The notes beneath the pieces were generated by a model, which saw only the letters and a program-made list of their open reading frames with translations, searched no databases and was not told the origin of the DNA. Of a DNA stretch of 64,000 bases, positions 53,431-61,708 are shown piece by piece. Within the stretch, counting starts at the first letter, position 1. Each line of letters starts with the position of its first letter. The position numbers and the translations under genes are program-made. Source of the stretch: Chitinophagaceae bacterium (lineage in GTDB: Bacteria; Bacteroidota; Bacteroidia; Chitinophagales; Chitinophagaceae); NCBI GenBank assembly GCA_947476485.1, contig CANJQU010000005.1, forward strand, positions 1 to 64,000, read 5' to 3'.

Positions 53431-53657
53431 TTGCTATACTTTTTTACCACATTTTCATGCGACATACCCTTACCATTGTCCAGTTCAGCAATTGCGTCGT
53501 CAATTTCGGTCTGTACTTTTTTGGGTAACTTATCCCACCAGTCATCTTCCTGCTCCACCTCAATCATCGCATAGAGCATCTTCACCATTTTATCGTCGGC
53601 TTTATCGATATATCTCTTCACCTCCTTACGCATTTCTTTGGTTGCTGCAGAATTCAT
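53415..53657 (-). CDS. Antitoxin of the RelE/ParE pair
   Basis: 80 residues, acidic and helical (IEVEQEDDWWDKLPKKVQTEIDDAIAELDNGKGMSHE split over the middle). The motif AIAELDNGKGMSHENVVKKY resembles antitoxins that bind ParE/RelE with their C-terminus. It begins 14 bases after a perfect -7 element and its end overlaps the toxin start. No typical DNA-binding fold is obvious in the first 40 residues. Confidence 0.8.
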   Translation of the reverse strand: MNSAATKEMRKEVKRYIDKADDKMVKMLYAMIEVEQEDDWWDKLPKKVQTEIDDAIAELDNGKGMSHENVVKKYSKWFTR

Positions 53658-53671
53658 AAAATCGCTTTTTA

Positions 53672-53679
53672 CAAATTTA
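53672..53679 (-). promoter_or_regulatory. Candidate -7 promoter element of the toxin-antitoxin operon
   Basis: Reads TAAATTTG on the minus strand, a full match to TAnnTTTG, 14 bases before the antitoxin ATG. A TTG at 53703-53705 is 23 bases upstream, slightly beyond the usual -33 spacing. Confidence 0.45.
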
Positions 53680-53786
53680 TGCGTTTTTTGCCTTTCATAT
53701 TACAAGGCAATGGCATTTTCGGCGCTGGTAACTAAAAGTTGATTTCATCAGGCTAAGGATTAACAGAATTTTATTTTTTCTATCGC

Positions 53787-53794
53787 TAAGTTTG
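53787..53794 (+). promoter_or_regulatory. Candidate -7 promoter element of the metal efflux operon
   Basis: TAAGTTTG matches TAnnTTTG fully and lies 19 bases before the first ATG of the operon (53814). No clear TTTG is found at the -33 position. Confidence 0.45.
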
Positions 53795-53813
53795 CAACAC
53801 GTATAGGGCATTG

Positions 53814-54185
53814 ATGAAGACGCAGATATACACTGTACAGGTACTTGGCATCATAGCCATACTGTGTGGTTACTTACTAAGTAACCAGCCTGACCACCTG
53901 TCTGAGATGCACTTCAACCCGCATTCCTCCTGCCTGGCGGTGTTCTCAAAGAGCACGAAGACCGTGGAGAAAACATCCGCAGAAAAGGTTTTCTCATCAT
54001 CGCAGCACAACCACAGTCGCAAGACAAAGGCACCGAGTTTTATTTCTTATGAAGTGATCCTGCCCTCCAAAAGCACTTACGTTTATCACCCGTACAACCA
54101 TGTTGTATACGACTTCCCGCTTGCGGAAGATTATGTCTACCTATTTTATGAGGAAATAAATCCTCCCCCTCCGAAGGCCTGCTAG
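53814..54185 (+). CDS. Small exported or membrane protein heading the metal efflux operon
   Basis: 123 residues from the ATG at 53814. One hydrophobic segment near the N-terminus (VQVLGIIAILCGYLL) is a signal peptide or anchor; the rest is polar and predicted outside. It has several possible metal ligands: HLSEMHFNPHSSC, SSQHNHSRK, HPYNHVVYD and a terminal PPPPKAC. It is the first gene before tolC/czcC-, czcB- and czcA-like genes, 48 bases upstream of the first. A periplasmic metal-binding or sensing role is a guess from context. I do not recognise the family. Confidence 0.6.
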   Translation: MKTQIYTVQVLGIIAILCGYLLSNQPDHLSEMHFNPHSSCLAVFSKSTKTVEKTSAEKVFSSSQHNHSRKTKAPSFISYEVILPSKSTYVYHPYNHVVYDFPLAEDYVYLFYEEINPPPPKAC

Positions 54186-54233
54186 GGCACCCTGATCTTC
54201 GGTAATCAAAATACTCATCTCAAAACTAATTGC

Positions 54234-55568
54234 ATGCTTTATAAGAAGCTTGCAAAAGGTATATACGCCGTTGGCTGTGTATGCCTTTTGCAAACAAATG
54301 TTTCCTGTGCACAGGAACAAAACCTGTTGCCACAGGCAGATACCCTGCGGCTGGACTTCAGGCAGGCCGAGAAAATGTTCCTTGACAATAATCTACTGCT
54401 GCTGGCTGAGCACTACAATATACAGTCGAGCCAGGCGCTGGTGGAGCAGGCCAGGAAGTGGGATAATCCCATACTGAACACTGACCAGAACGTATACTCG
54501 CATACCGACCCTGATGTGCATTCCAAATCAGGGTTCTTCGTGCACGGTACCAGCGCGAATGGGAACCCCGAGGGCCAGGTATACGTGCAGATTCAGCAGC
54601 TGATAAAGACCGCGGGCAAGCGGGGCCGGCAGATAGACCTGGCGCGGACAAATGTGGACCTGGCCGAATGGCAGTTCAAAAGCCTGCTACGCAACCTGAG
54701 GGCGACTTTGTATAAAGACTATTGTACCATAGCACAACTACAGGGAAATGCCCATTTGTACACTGAGAATATGCAACGCCTGAACCGCTTGCTGAGTGCA
54801 CAGGGACAGGAACTGCAGGCCGGCAACATTGCAAAGAAGGAATACCTGCGGGTACAGGCCCTCATTATAAGCCTGCAGCAGGATATGACCGATAATGCTA
54901 AGGCCATGAATGATGCCCAGAGCGAATTGAAAACAATCTTACAAATAACAGGGAACAAATTTATACAGCCCCTACTACCCGACTCTGAAAGCGCTGAAAC
55001 ACCGCAGGTGACGCTGCTACAGCTCGTTGATTCCGCAAAGCGCAATAACACGGACTACCAGCAGGAGGTACACCAGTTGCAATACAACCAGCAGAACTAC
55101 CGGTTGCAAAAAGCGCTGGCGTATCCGGACCTGACCCTTGGGCCGGAGTTTGACCAGAACTCCAATTATGCCCCGAACTATTATGGGCTTGCAATTTCGC
55201 TGCCGCTGAATTTGTGGGACCGGAACCAGGGGAACATCAAATCGAGCCGCTTCCGGGTGAAGCAGGAGGAGGCGCTGGTGCAGCAGGCAGATCAGAAGCT
55301 GCAAAATGATGTGATGAATGTATACCAGAAGCTACTGTACTCCATCCAACTGAGTTCGAAAAGCAACTCCAATTTCTACCAGGACTATTACCGGTTGCAG
55401 AAGAACATCATAGAGAGCTACAACAACCGGCAGATAAGTATGATCGAGTTCCTGGAGTATTTCAAGGATTACCAGGATATACGGGAAAAGCAACTTCAGC
55501 AAACGTTAAACCTGCGACTTGCTAAAGAAGAAGTGAATGATGTGGTTGGGGTGGATATGATACAGTAA
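54234..55568 (+). CDS. czcC: TolC/CzcC-type outer-membrane efflux protein
   Basis: 444 residues. The N-terminal signal ends near VSCAQ. The two-fold repeat of long helices around beta-barrel strands is visible (VYVQIQQLIKTAGKRGRQIDLA in the first half; YYGLAISLPLNLWDRNQGNIK in the second), which marks the OEP family; the QTGLWDRNxG-type phrase is typical of CzcC. It forms the outer-membrane channel of a tripartite pump. It is followed by the adaptor and transporter genes on the same strand. The metal is not certain. Confidence 0.88.
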   Translation: MLYKKLAKGIYAVGCVCLLQTNVSCAQEQNLLPQADTLRLDFRQAEKMFLDNNLLLLAEHYNIQSSQALVEQARKWDNPILNTDQNVYSHTDPDVHSKSGFFVHGTSANGNPEGQVYVQIQQLIKTAGKRGRQIDLARTNVDLAEWQFKSLLRNLRATLYKDYCTIAQLQGNAHLYTENMQRLNRLLSAQGQELQAGNIAKKEYLRVQALIISLQQDMTDNAKAMNDAQSELKTILQITGNKFIQPLLPDSESAETPQVTLLQLVDSAKRNNTDYQQEVHQLQYNQQNYRLQKALAYPDLTLGPEFDQNSNYAPNYYGLAISLPLNLWDRNQGNIKSSRFRVKQEEALVQQADQKLQNDVMNVYQKLLYSIQLSSKSNSNFYQDYYRLQKNIIESYNNRQISMIEFLEYFKDYQDIREKQLQQTLNLRLAKEEVNDVVGVDMIQ

Positions 55569-55632
55569 GTGATAAGTGATAAGTGATAGAGTAGGGCAAA
55601 CAAAAAAATTAACGGTCAAAAAAATATTTAGA

Positions 55633-56733
55633 ATGAAACTGAAACAAATAATAATGACAGCGCTTATGGGCTGTTCTCTTTTTGCCTCATGCGAGCGCAA
55701 GGAGCCGGCGGTAGAGGCAAACAAGAAGTTCGTATTGAGCGATACTATGCGCAATATGGTGCAGATAGATACTGTAAAAGACTGCAATGTAGATGATGAA
55801 TTATCGCTGAGCGGTGTGGTGGCGTTTAATGACAATAATGTGGTGAAGATCTTCCCGCGCAGCAGTGGCCAGGTGATAGAAGCCAGGGGTTCACTGGGAG
55901 ATAAGGTGAGCCGGGGGCAAGTGCTGGCAGTCATTCACAGCGCAGATGTGGCGGGTAACTATAACGATCTTGCCAGCGCCACGGCCGATGTTTCTATTGC
56001 AAAACGCCATATGGACAATGTGGGATCGCTCTATAAAAGTGGTATCAGCAGCGAGAAAGAATTTAATGAAGCAAAACAAAACTATGACAAGGCAGTGGCT
56101 GCACGCAACAAAGTGCAATCTGTAATAAATATTAATGGTGGCGGAAAATCCAGCGAAGGAGGCCAGTATGTGGTGACCGCACCAATAGATGGCTACATAG
56201 TGGAAAAGAAAGTGACCACGGGAGCGTTTATACGGCCAGATATGGGCGATAATCTGTTTACCATATCTGATCTGAAGAACATCTGGGTATATGCAAGTGT
56301 TTATGAAGCAGACATACCCAAGATACATGAGGGTTACGAGGTGAAGGTGGTGCCTATTTCTTATCCCGATAAGACATTTACGGGTAAGATAGATAAGATA
56401 AGCCAGGTGCTGGACCCGCAAAGTAAGGTAATGAAGGTGCGCATAAACCTGGACAACAAGGATATGCTGCTGAAGCCCGACATGTTTGCCAAGGTAGTGG
56501 TAAGCAATAAGGAAGGCAGCAATGCCATATGCATCCCCACCGCGGCGCTGGTATCGCAGGAAGGCAAGAACTATGTTGTGGTCTACAGCAGTGCCGAGGA
56601 TATGCGCATTGCTGAGGTGGAAATCATCAAAACTGTAGGCGAACGAACATTTGTAAGAACAGGGCTAAAGCCGGGCCAGCTGCTGATAACTAAGAATCAG
56701 TTGTTCATTTTCAACCAGCTGTTGAATGAGTAA
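55633..56733 (+). CDS. czcB: RND efflux periplasmic adaptor (CzcB/CusB type)
   Basis: 366 residues from the ATG at 55633. The start MKLKQIIMTALMGCSLFASC is a lipoprotein signal with Cys 20. The barrel-sandwich halves (VKIFPRSSGQVIEARGSLGDKVSRGQVL and YVVTAPIDGYIVEKKV) enclose a helical hairpin; the beta-barrel and membrane-proximal domains follow. It links the RND pump to the TolC-like channel. A frame open to 55576 lies partly in a short TAAGTGA tandem repeat and is not used. It precedes the transporter gene by 134 bases. Confidence 0.92.
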   Translation: MKLKQIIMTALMGCSLFASCERKEPAVEANKKFVLSDTMRNMVQIDTVKDCNVDDELSLSGVVAFNDNNVVKIFPRSSGQVIEARGSLGDKVSRGQVLAVIHSADVAGNYNDLASATADVSIAKRHMDNVGSLYKSGISSEKEFNEAKQNYDKAVAARNKVQSVININGGGKSSEGGQYVVTAPIDGYIVEKKVTTGAFIRPDMGDNLFTISDLKNIWVYASVYEADIPKIHEGYEVKVVPISYPDKTFTGKIDKISQVLDPQSKVMKVRINLDNKDMLLKPDMFAKVVVSNKEGSNAICIPTAALVSQEGKNYVVVYSSAEDMRIAEVEIIKTVGERTFVRTGLKPGQLLITKNQLFIFNQLLNE

Positions 56734-56867
56734 CAACGGAATATTCTAAAATGAAATTCCTAAGAAATAATTCCAAAAGAGACCGATCGTCATCGGGACT
56801 AATTCCAAACAGGGTTAGGGTCTCAATCTTAAGCATTGTGTAACCAGCAAGTAACAATTCAACATCA

Positions 56868-59800
56868 ATGAACAAATTCATAAAGGCAATCATTCACTTT
56901 TCCTTAAGGCACAGGTACCTGGTCTTCTTTCTGACCGCGGTGCTTGCAGTAATAGGATTCGTGAGTTACAAGCACACTCCGATAGAAACATTCCCGGACG
57001 TAACCAATACACAGATCATCATCATAGCGCAGTGGCCGGGGCGCAGTGCAGAGGAGGTGGAGAAGTTTGTTTCGATACCCATGGAGACCGCACTTAATTC
57101 TGTGCAGAGCAAAACAAGTTTGCGATCCACATCCTCATTCGGGCTTAGTTACATCCGCATCATATTCGATGACAATGTGGATGATGCGTTTGCACGCCAG
57201 CAGGTGCTGAGCAGACTTGGCGGCGCCGACCTGCCCGATGGCGTGAAGCCCGAAGTGGAACCACCCTACGGACCAACGGGTGAGATCTACCGGTATACCT
57301 TGCACAGCAATACCAGGAACATCCGTGAGCTGACCGCGATACAGAGCTGGGTGCTTGACCGGCAATTCAAATCGGTGCCGGGGGTGGCCGATGTGAACAG
57401 CTTTGGCGGACAGGAAAAAGCCTATGAAATAAGTGTGGACCCAAACCTGTTACTGAAGTATGGACTGACATCTCTGGATGTTTATACAGCAGTATCAAAA
57501 AGCAATATCAATGTAGGCGGGGATGTGCTGGAAAGCAATGGACAGGCATATGTGGTGAGGGGTATTGGTATCCTTAACAATACCAGCGAAATAGAGAATA
57601 TCATCATCACAAAGATCAATAATGTGCCCATACTTGTGAAACAGGTGGGTGAGGTGAAAGAGGCCGGCAAGCCCAGGCTGGGCTGGGTGTCCCGGGATAA
57701 GGAAGACGATGTCATAGAGGGGATCATAGTGATGCGGAAGGGCGAGAACCCGGCGGAAGTACTAAAACGGATACAGGATAAAGTAAAAGACCTGAACGAC
57801 AATATATTGCCACGAGGTGTGCGCATAAAAACATTCTATGACCGTACCAATCTTATGGACTATGCCACCCACACTGTGATGCATAACCTCATCGAAGGAA
57901 TTGTGCTGGTGACGTTGATCGTGCTGATCTTTATGGCTGATTGGCGCACGACACTAACCGTGGGGATCATTGTGCCGCTGGCGCTGTTGTTTGCATTTAT
58001 GCTGATGCGCCTTAAGGGTATGTCGGCAAACCTGCTGAGCATGGGGGCGGTTGACTTCGGTATCATTATAGACGGCGCTGTGGTGATGGTGGAGGGCATC
58101 TTTGTTGCCCTGGATCACAAGGCAAAGGAAGTAGGCATGGAGAAATTCAATAAGCTGGCAAAACTTGGCCTGTTCAAGAATGTGGGTACGGAGATGGGTA
58201 AGGCTATATTCTTTGCCAAGGTGATCATCCTCACTTGCCTTATACCCATATTCGCATTTCAGAAAGTGGAAGGAAAGATGTTCTCTCCGCTTGCTTATAC
58301 ACTGGGTTTTGCATTGCTGGGCGCATTGATCTATACGCTCACACTTGTGCCCGCGCTATCCAGTATCCTGCTGCGCAAAAATGTGAGAGAAAAGCACAAT
58401 CCCGTGGTCGGCTTTTTTGAGAAATATATTATGATGGGTTTCCGGTGGGTGTACAAGCACCAGAGAGCGAGCCTGATCACAGCGGTGCTGATCATGGTTG
58501 TGACGTTCTTTTCGATGAGATTTTTAGGAACCGAGTTCCTCCCTGAATTAAATGAAGGCGCTTTGTGGGTGGAGGCCGAATTACCTATGAGCATCAGCCT
58601 TGCTGAGGCTAAGATTGGCAGTGATAAGATGATCCAGATACTGAGCAAGTTCCCTGAGGTAAGACAAACACTCTCACAGATAGGAAGAACCAATGACGGT
58701 ACCGACCCTAAGGGCTTCTTCAATGTACAGATACAGGTGGACCTGAAGCCAAAAGAAGAATGGCGAAAAGGACTGACGGAAGATATGCTGATAGACAACA
58801 TGGACCAGCAGCTAAAAAAAATACCGGGCTGCAACCTGAACTATTCACAACCCATAAGAGACAATGTGGAAGAAGCGGTAGCCGGAGTTAATGCATCTCT
58901 GGCGGTGAAGATATTCGGGCCGGATTTTAAAATGCTGGACTCGCTGGCCAATGTGGTGAAAGGTGTGCTTAAAAACATAAACGGCGTGGATGACCTGGGA
59001 GTGCTCCGCAACCTCGGTCAACCGGAATTCAGGATAGAGCTGGACCAGCAGAAGATGGCACTGTATGGCGTGAATATAGCAGATGCCAACTCTGTGATCG
59101 AGATGGCACTGGGAGGTAAGGCAGCTACAGAGCTTTATGAAGGCGAGCGAAAATTTGATGTGCGTATCAGGTACAGCGAAGACTCACGGAACACACAGGA
59201 AAAGATAGAACAACTGCGCGTACCCACACAAGATGGTACAAGGATACCGATCAGCGAAATAGCAACGATAAGAAAGCTCACTGGCCCGGCCTTCATCTTC
59301 AGGGATAATAACACACGTCATATAGCCGTGAAATTCTCCAACCGCGGGCGCGACCTGGGCAGCACCATAAAAGATGCACAGGCACAGGTAAATAAAGTTC
59401 TAAAATTACCCAAGGGTTACAGTGTGACATGGAACGGTGAATTTGAAAACCAGGTGAGGGCGTCCAACACATTGGCTAATGTGGTGCCACTGTGCCTGCT
59501 GGCTATATTCCTGATCCTGTTCATTACCTATGGCAATGTGAAAGATTCCGTACTCACGATACTGAATGTGCCTTTTGCGTTGATAGGCGGCATCCTGGCG
59601 CTGCATCTTACGCGCATCAACTTTAGTATCAGCGCTGGCATTGGTTTCATTGCGCTGTTTGGTGTGTGTATACAGAACGGCGTGATACTTATCAGTGTAT
59701 TCCGCAAGAACCTGGACCTGAAAATGACCATTCATAAAGCGATAGAACAGGGTGTACACTCGCGCATACGACCAGTGGTGATGACGGCGCTGATGGCAGC

Positions 59801-60017
59801 GATCGGTTTGTTGCCGGCGGCAATGAGCACGGGAATAGGATCGGAAACTCAAAAGCCACTGGCGATAGTGGTGATAGGCGGACTGATCACATCTACGATA
59901 CTCACACTACTGATACTGCCGGTGATCTATGCTATTTCTTACAACCTGATACATAAAAGGGAGAACAGGAGGCTGCTGCGGAAAATGGGGATGATGAGTG
60001 CAGAGAGGAAGGGGTAA
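56868..60017 (+). CDS. czcA: Heavy-metal efflux RND transporter (CzcA/CusA family)
   Basis: 1049 residues with 12 predicted membrane helices and two large periplasmic loops. In the fourth helix D396, D402 and E409 (in DFGIIIDGAVVMVEG) match the D402/D408/E415 triad of the CzcA proton relay, which fits divalent cations such as Zn, Co or Cd. The start has the family pattern TPIETFPDVTNTQI and QWPGRSAEEVEKFV. It exports metal ions with the adaptor and channel encoded upstream. A small open frame and a terminator follow. Confidence 0.94.
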   Translation: MNKFIKAIIHFSLRHRYLVFFLTAVLAVIGFVSYKHTPIETFPDVTNTQIIIIAQWPGRSAEEVEKFVSIPMETALNSVQSKTSLRSTSSFGLSYIRIIFDDNVDDAFARQQVLSRLGGADLPDGVKPEVEPPYGPTGEIYRYTLHSNTRNIRELTAIQSWVLDRQFKSVPGVADVNSFGGQEKAYEISVDPNLLLKYGLTSLDVYTAVSKSNINVGGDVLESNGQAYVVRGIGILNNTSEIENIIITKINNVPILVKQVGEVKEAGKPRLGWVSRDKEDDVIEGIIVMRKGENPAEVLKRIQDKVKDLNDNILPRGVRIKTFYDRTNLMDYATHTVMHNLIEGIVLVTLIVLIFMADWRTTLTVGIIVPLALLFAFMLMRLKGMSANLLSMGAVDFGIIIDGAVVMVEGIFVALDHKAKEVGMEKFNKLAKLGLFKNVGTEMGKAIFFAKVIILTCLIPIFAFQKVEGKMFSPLAYTLGFALLGALIYTLTLVPALSSILLRKNVREKHNPVVGFFEKYIMMGFRWVYKHQRASLITAVLIMVVTFFSMRFLGTEFLPELNEGALWVEAELPMSISLAEAKIGSDKMIQILSKFPEVRQTLSQIGRTNDGTDPKGFFNVQIQVDLKPKEEWRKGLTEDMLIDNMDQQLKKIPGCNLNYSQPIRDNVEEAVAGVNASLAVKIFGPDFKMLDSLANVVKGVLKNINGVDDLGVLRNLGQPEFRIELDQQKMALYGVNIADANSVIEMALGGKAATELYEGERKFDVRIRYSEDSRNTQEKIEQLRVPTQDGTRIPISEIATIRKLTGPAFIFRDNNTRHIAVKFSNRGRDLGSTIKDAQAQVNKVLKLPKGYSVTWNGEFENQVRASNTLANVVPLCLLAIFLILFITYGNVKDSVLTILNVPFALIGGILALHLTRINFSISAGIGFIALFGVCIQNGVILISVFRKNLDLKMTIHKAIEQGVHSRIRPVVMTALMAAIGLLPAAMSTGIGSETQKPLAIVVIGGLITSTILTLLILPVIYAISYNLIHKRENRRLLRKMGMMSAERKG

Positions 60018-60037
60018 CGTGAAATAGAAAGCAGGAC

Positions 60038-60063
60038 GGTGAAATTTACAATAAAATTTCACC
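60038..60063. repeat. Hairpin after the efflux transporter gene
   Basis: GGTGAAATTT (60038-60047) pairs with AAATTTCACC (60054-60063), loop ACAATA. It lies 20 bases after the transporter stop. The following bases are not a T-run, so termination here would be partial at best. Confidence 0.5.
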
Positions 60064-60162
60064 CCAAAAATTAATTGCTTTACCCCATGACCTCTTTTTG
60101 AGACTTTGTCTTTGTTAATATTGTTTTCGTCAAAAAAAACTAAACACTAAAAAGTAAAAAAC

Positions 60163-60279
60163 ATGCAGATTCAAACTATTGGCTACGCAGCAGCGGTGAT
60201 GGCAATTTGTCTCGTACTCTCTTATGCAACACGGGATGTGGTCTTACCGGCCCTGGCAAGAGTTACAAAACGCAATTAA
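60163..60279 (+). CDS. Possible 38-residue membrane peptide after the efflux operon
   Basis: An ATG frame of 38 codons (MQIQTIGYAAAVMAICLVLS at the start, ending VTKRN) with one hydrophobic helix (about residues 7-21) and a basic C-terminal end. It lies between the transporter gene and a strong terminator, with 20 bases between its stop and the terminator stem. Small membrane proteins such as AcrZ bind RND pumps, so a pump-associated role is conceivable, but no homologue is known to me, and a short frame of this size could arise by chance. Confidence 0.4.
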   Translation: MQIQTIGYAAAVMAICLVLSYATRDVVLPALARVTKRN

Positions 60280-60298
60280 AATTTTCAGGAACTTTCGG

Positions 60299-60335
60299 GC
60301 GCTTGCGGTTTGAAACCGCAAGCGCTTTTTCTTTT
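60299..60335 (+). terminator. Strong intrinsic terminator
   Basis: GCGCTTGCGGTTT (60299-60311) pairs with AAACCGCAAGCGC (60313-60325), followed by TTTTTCTTTT. The innermost pairs must open for a loop. It ends the efflux operon or the small gene at 60163. Confidence 0.9.
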
Positions 60336-60397
60336 CACAGGAGTGCACCGAACGATATTTTAGCTTGGGAAACACGTTGAAAATGCTATCCTGCGTA

Positions 60398-60736
60398 CTA
60401 GATTATTTCGTTGTCTTTTATTACTACCGGGCCGGGGGGAATAACTTTTTGATTGAGATACTCGCGGATCTTAGGAGATAACCTCGTTAGTTCACCGTAA
60501 GTATTGATGGATGCGTTGAGTACAAAAACAGCGATCGTGTATTTTGAGAAATTTTGCTGGTGTTGCATGTTCTTATCAAATGTTAGCAACGCATCAAATC
60601 CATCCGCAACCATCAGACGCAGCAACTCACCATTTTTAATCCCATTCCATCCCTTATCACGTACAATGAAAACTTCGTGTCCGGGAAAATCGTTCTTTAG
60701 CCGCTTGGGCAGGTTTTCATCAAGCAACAGCCGCAT
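60398..60736 (-). CDS. DUF5615 PIN-like toxin
   Basis: 112 residues starting MRLLLDENLPKRL, the hallmark of DUF5615 (PIN-like) proteins; the acidic residues D6, E7 and a later D in LLTFDKNM make the predicted metal site of a ribonuclease. It overlaps the DUF433 gene upstream by 17 bases. The pair DUF433-DUF5615 is a recognised VapBC-like toxin-antitoxin arrangement. The target RNA is unknown. Confidence 0.85.
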   Translation of the reverse strand: MRLLLDENLPKRLKNDFPGHEVFIVRDKGWNGIKNGELLRLMVADGFDALLTFDKNMQHQQNFSKYTIAVFVLNASINTYGELTRLSPKIREYLNQKVIPPGPVVIKDNEII

Positions 60737-60959
60737 AAAGTTGCTCCAGGTTTGTTGAATTCATAACCTTGTTTGCAATGTCCAGTATAGCGATTGCCTG
60801 CTCCCGAGACACTGTTGGGAAGTCATCTAAGAACTCATCGAGTGAAACTCCCGCTTCAAGGTGGTCAAAAAGCGCTTCCACCGGGACACGAGTTCCCGCG
60901 AAAACGTGTTGACCGCCTAATACGTCTTTATCTGATACGAGAAGTGCCTTAATATCCAT
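60720..60959 (-). CDS. DUF433 antitoxin
   Basis: 79 residues with the DUF433 pattern LGGQHVFAGTRVPVEALFDHLEAG, SLDEFLDDFPTVSREQAIAIL. This domain has a helix-turn-helix and usually represses its operon and neutralises the DUF5615 partner. Its end overlaps the toxin start by 17 bases. A near -7 element (TAACTTTA on the minus strand, 60964-60971) lies only four bases before the ATG, which would give a nearly leaderless mRNA. Confidence 0.85.
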   Translation of the reverse strand: MDIKALLVSDKDVLGGQHVFAGTRVPVEALFDHLEAGVSLDEFLDDFPTVSREQAIAILDIANKVMNSTNLEQLYAAVA

Positions 60960-61141
60960 GTTATAAAGTTACGATTTTTTCTTCGTATGATTGAATTGGG
61001 CAGGCACCGGATTCCGTATCCCGCTATCTATGGAAAATGAGCAAAGGCGGTGTGTTCTTCACCCCTTCTGTTCGATTTGTATTCTATTGCTTTTTAGCTT
61101 TATGAACAACTATGTGCCGCGCGGTTCGAACCAAAGGTTGC

Positions 61142-61149
61142 TATATTTG
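61142..61149 (+). promoter_or_regulatory. Candidate -7 promoter element before the 61.2-kb gene
   Basis: TATATTTG matches TAnnTTTG fully and lies ten bases before the ATG at 61160, implying a very short leader. It supports that ATG over the earlier in-frame start at 61112. No -33 element is clear. Confidence 0.45.
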
Positions 61150-61159
61150 CGTTATCCAT

Positions 61160-61606
61160 ATGAAGGGGCATAAAGAACCATTATACCGCAAGTACAATAA
61201 GGTGGCACGGGGCTTTCACCACAATGCCCCGGGAGGTGAGTATCGCTATGAACGTAACAGTAAGGCGATGAATAACTTTGAAGCTACTCACAAATCGATA
61301 CATAGAACGAGAGCGGGTTACGACTATACGCCATTGTTTAGATTTCTATTATCCAAAGTGGGCCAAAACTGGGATGACGTATTCTCAGAAGCCGTTAGCC
61401 GACTGGATAAACAAGAGCCGGTATTCTGGCTGGTGGACCTGAATTTAGAAAACAATGATGATGGGGTGGTAAGAATAGGCGAGCATTCCTATTACTCAAA
61501 ACTGACCGTGAAGGACGGGTTACTTACCAGGGCGGACGAAGCTGCCGAAGCGCCAGCCAAATCATGCACCTGCTGCACCCATACGTTTAATGGGAAGCCT
61601 TATTAA
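61160..61606 (+). CDS. Conserved hypothetical protein with a terminal cysteine motif
   Basis: 148 residues from the ATG at 61160. Very basic N-terminal part (KEPLYRKYNKVARGFHHN), then DYTPLFRFLLSKVGQNWDDVFSEAVSRLDKQEP split by turns, EHSYYSKLTVKDG, and the end CTCCTHTFNG. I recall proteins with the same FLxSKVGQxWDxVxSEAxSRLD and CxCCTxTFNG motifs as conserved hypotheticals; no function is known to me. No membrane segment. Its stop is followed by a dispersed GGAGAGGG-like palindrome after three bases. Confidence 0.65.
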   Translation: MKGHKEPLYRKYNKVARGFHHNAPGGEYRYERNSKAMNNFEATHKSIHRTRAGYDYTPLFRFLLSKVGQNWDDVFSEAVSRLDKQEPVFWLVDLNLENNDDGVVRIGEHSYYSKLTVKDGLLTRADEAAEAPAKSCTCCTHTFNGKPY

Positions 61607-61609
61607 TAG

Positions 61610-61650
61610 ACCTCTCCCGGCCCTCTCCATAGGAGCGGGTGAAGCGGCGT
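61610..61650. repeat. Diverged palindrome after the 61.2-kb gene
   Basis: GACCTCTCCCGGCCCTCTCC then ATAGGAGCGGGTGAAG. It is similar in composition to the reverse complement of the GGAGAGGG element (as at 32197-32228), but its inner stem is broken. It begins three bases after a stop codon. Confidence 0.5.
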
Positions 61651-61708
61651 GATTTCATATCTCGTTCAAGCGACATCTGGAACAGGAACACCTCACAGTT
61701 ATCTTTCG

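Noticed and set aside
55566-55590. Tandem TAAGTGA heptamers before the adaptor gene
   Set aside because: Only about three units in a short intergenic gap; no evidence of function beyond simple slippage.
61118-61136. GGTTCGAACC sequence like a tRNA T-loop
   Set aside because: No pairing T-stem, no acceptor stem and no anticodon arm around it.
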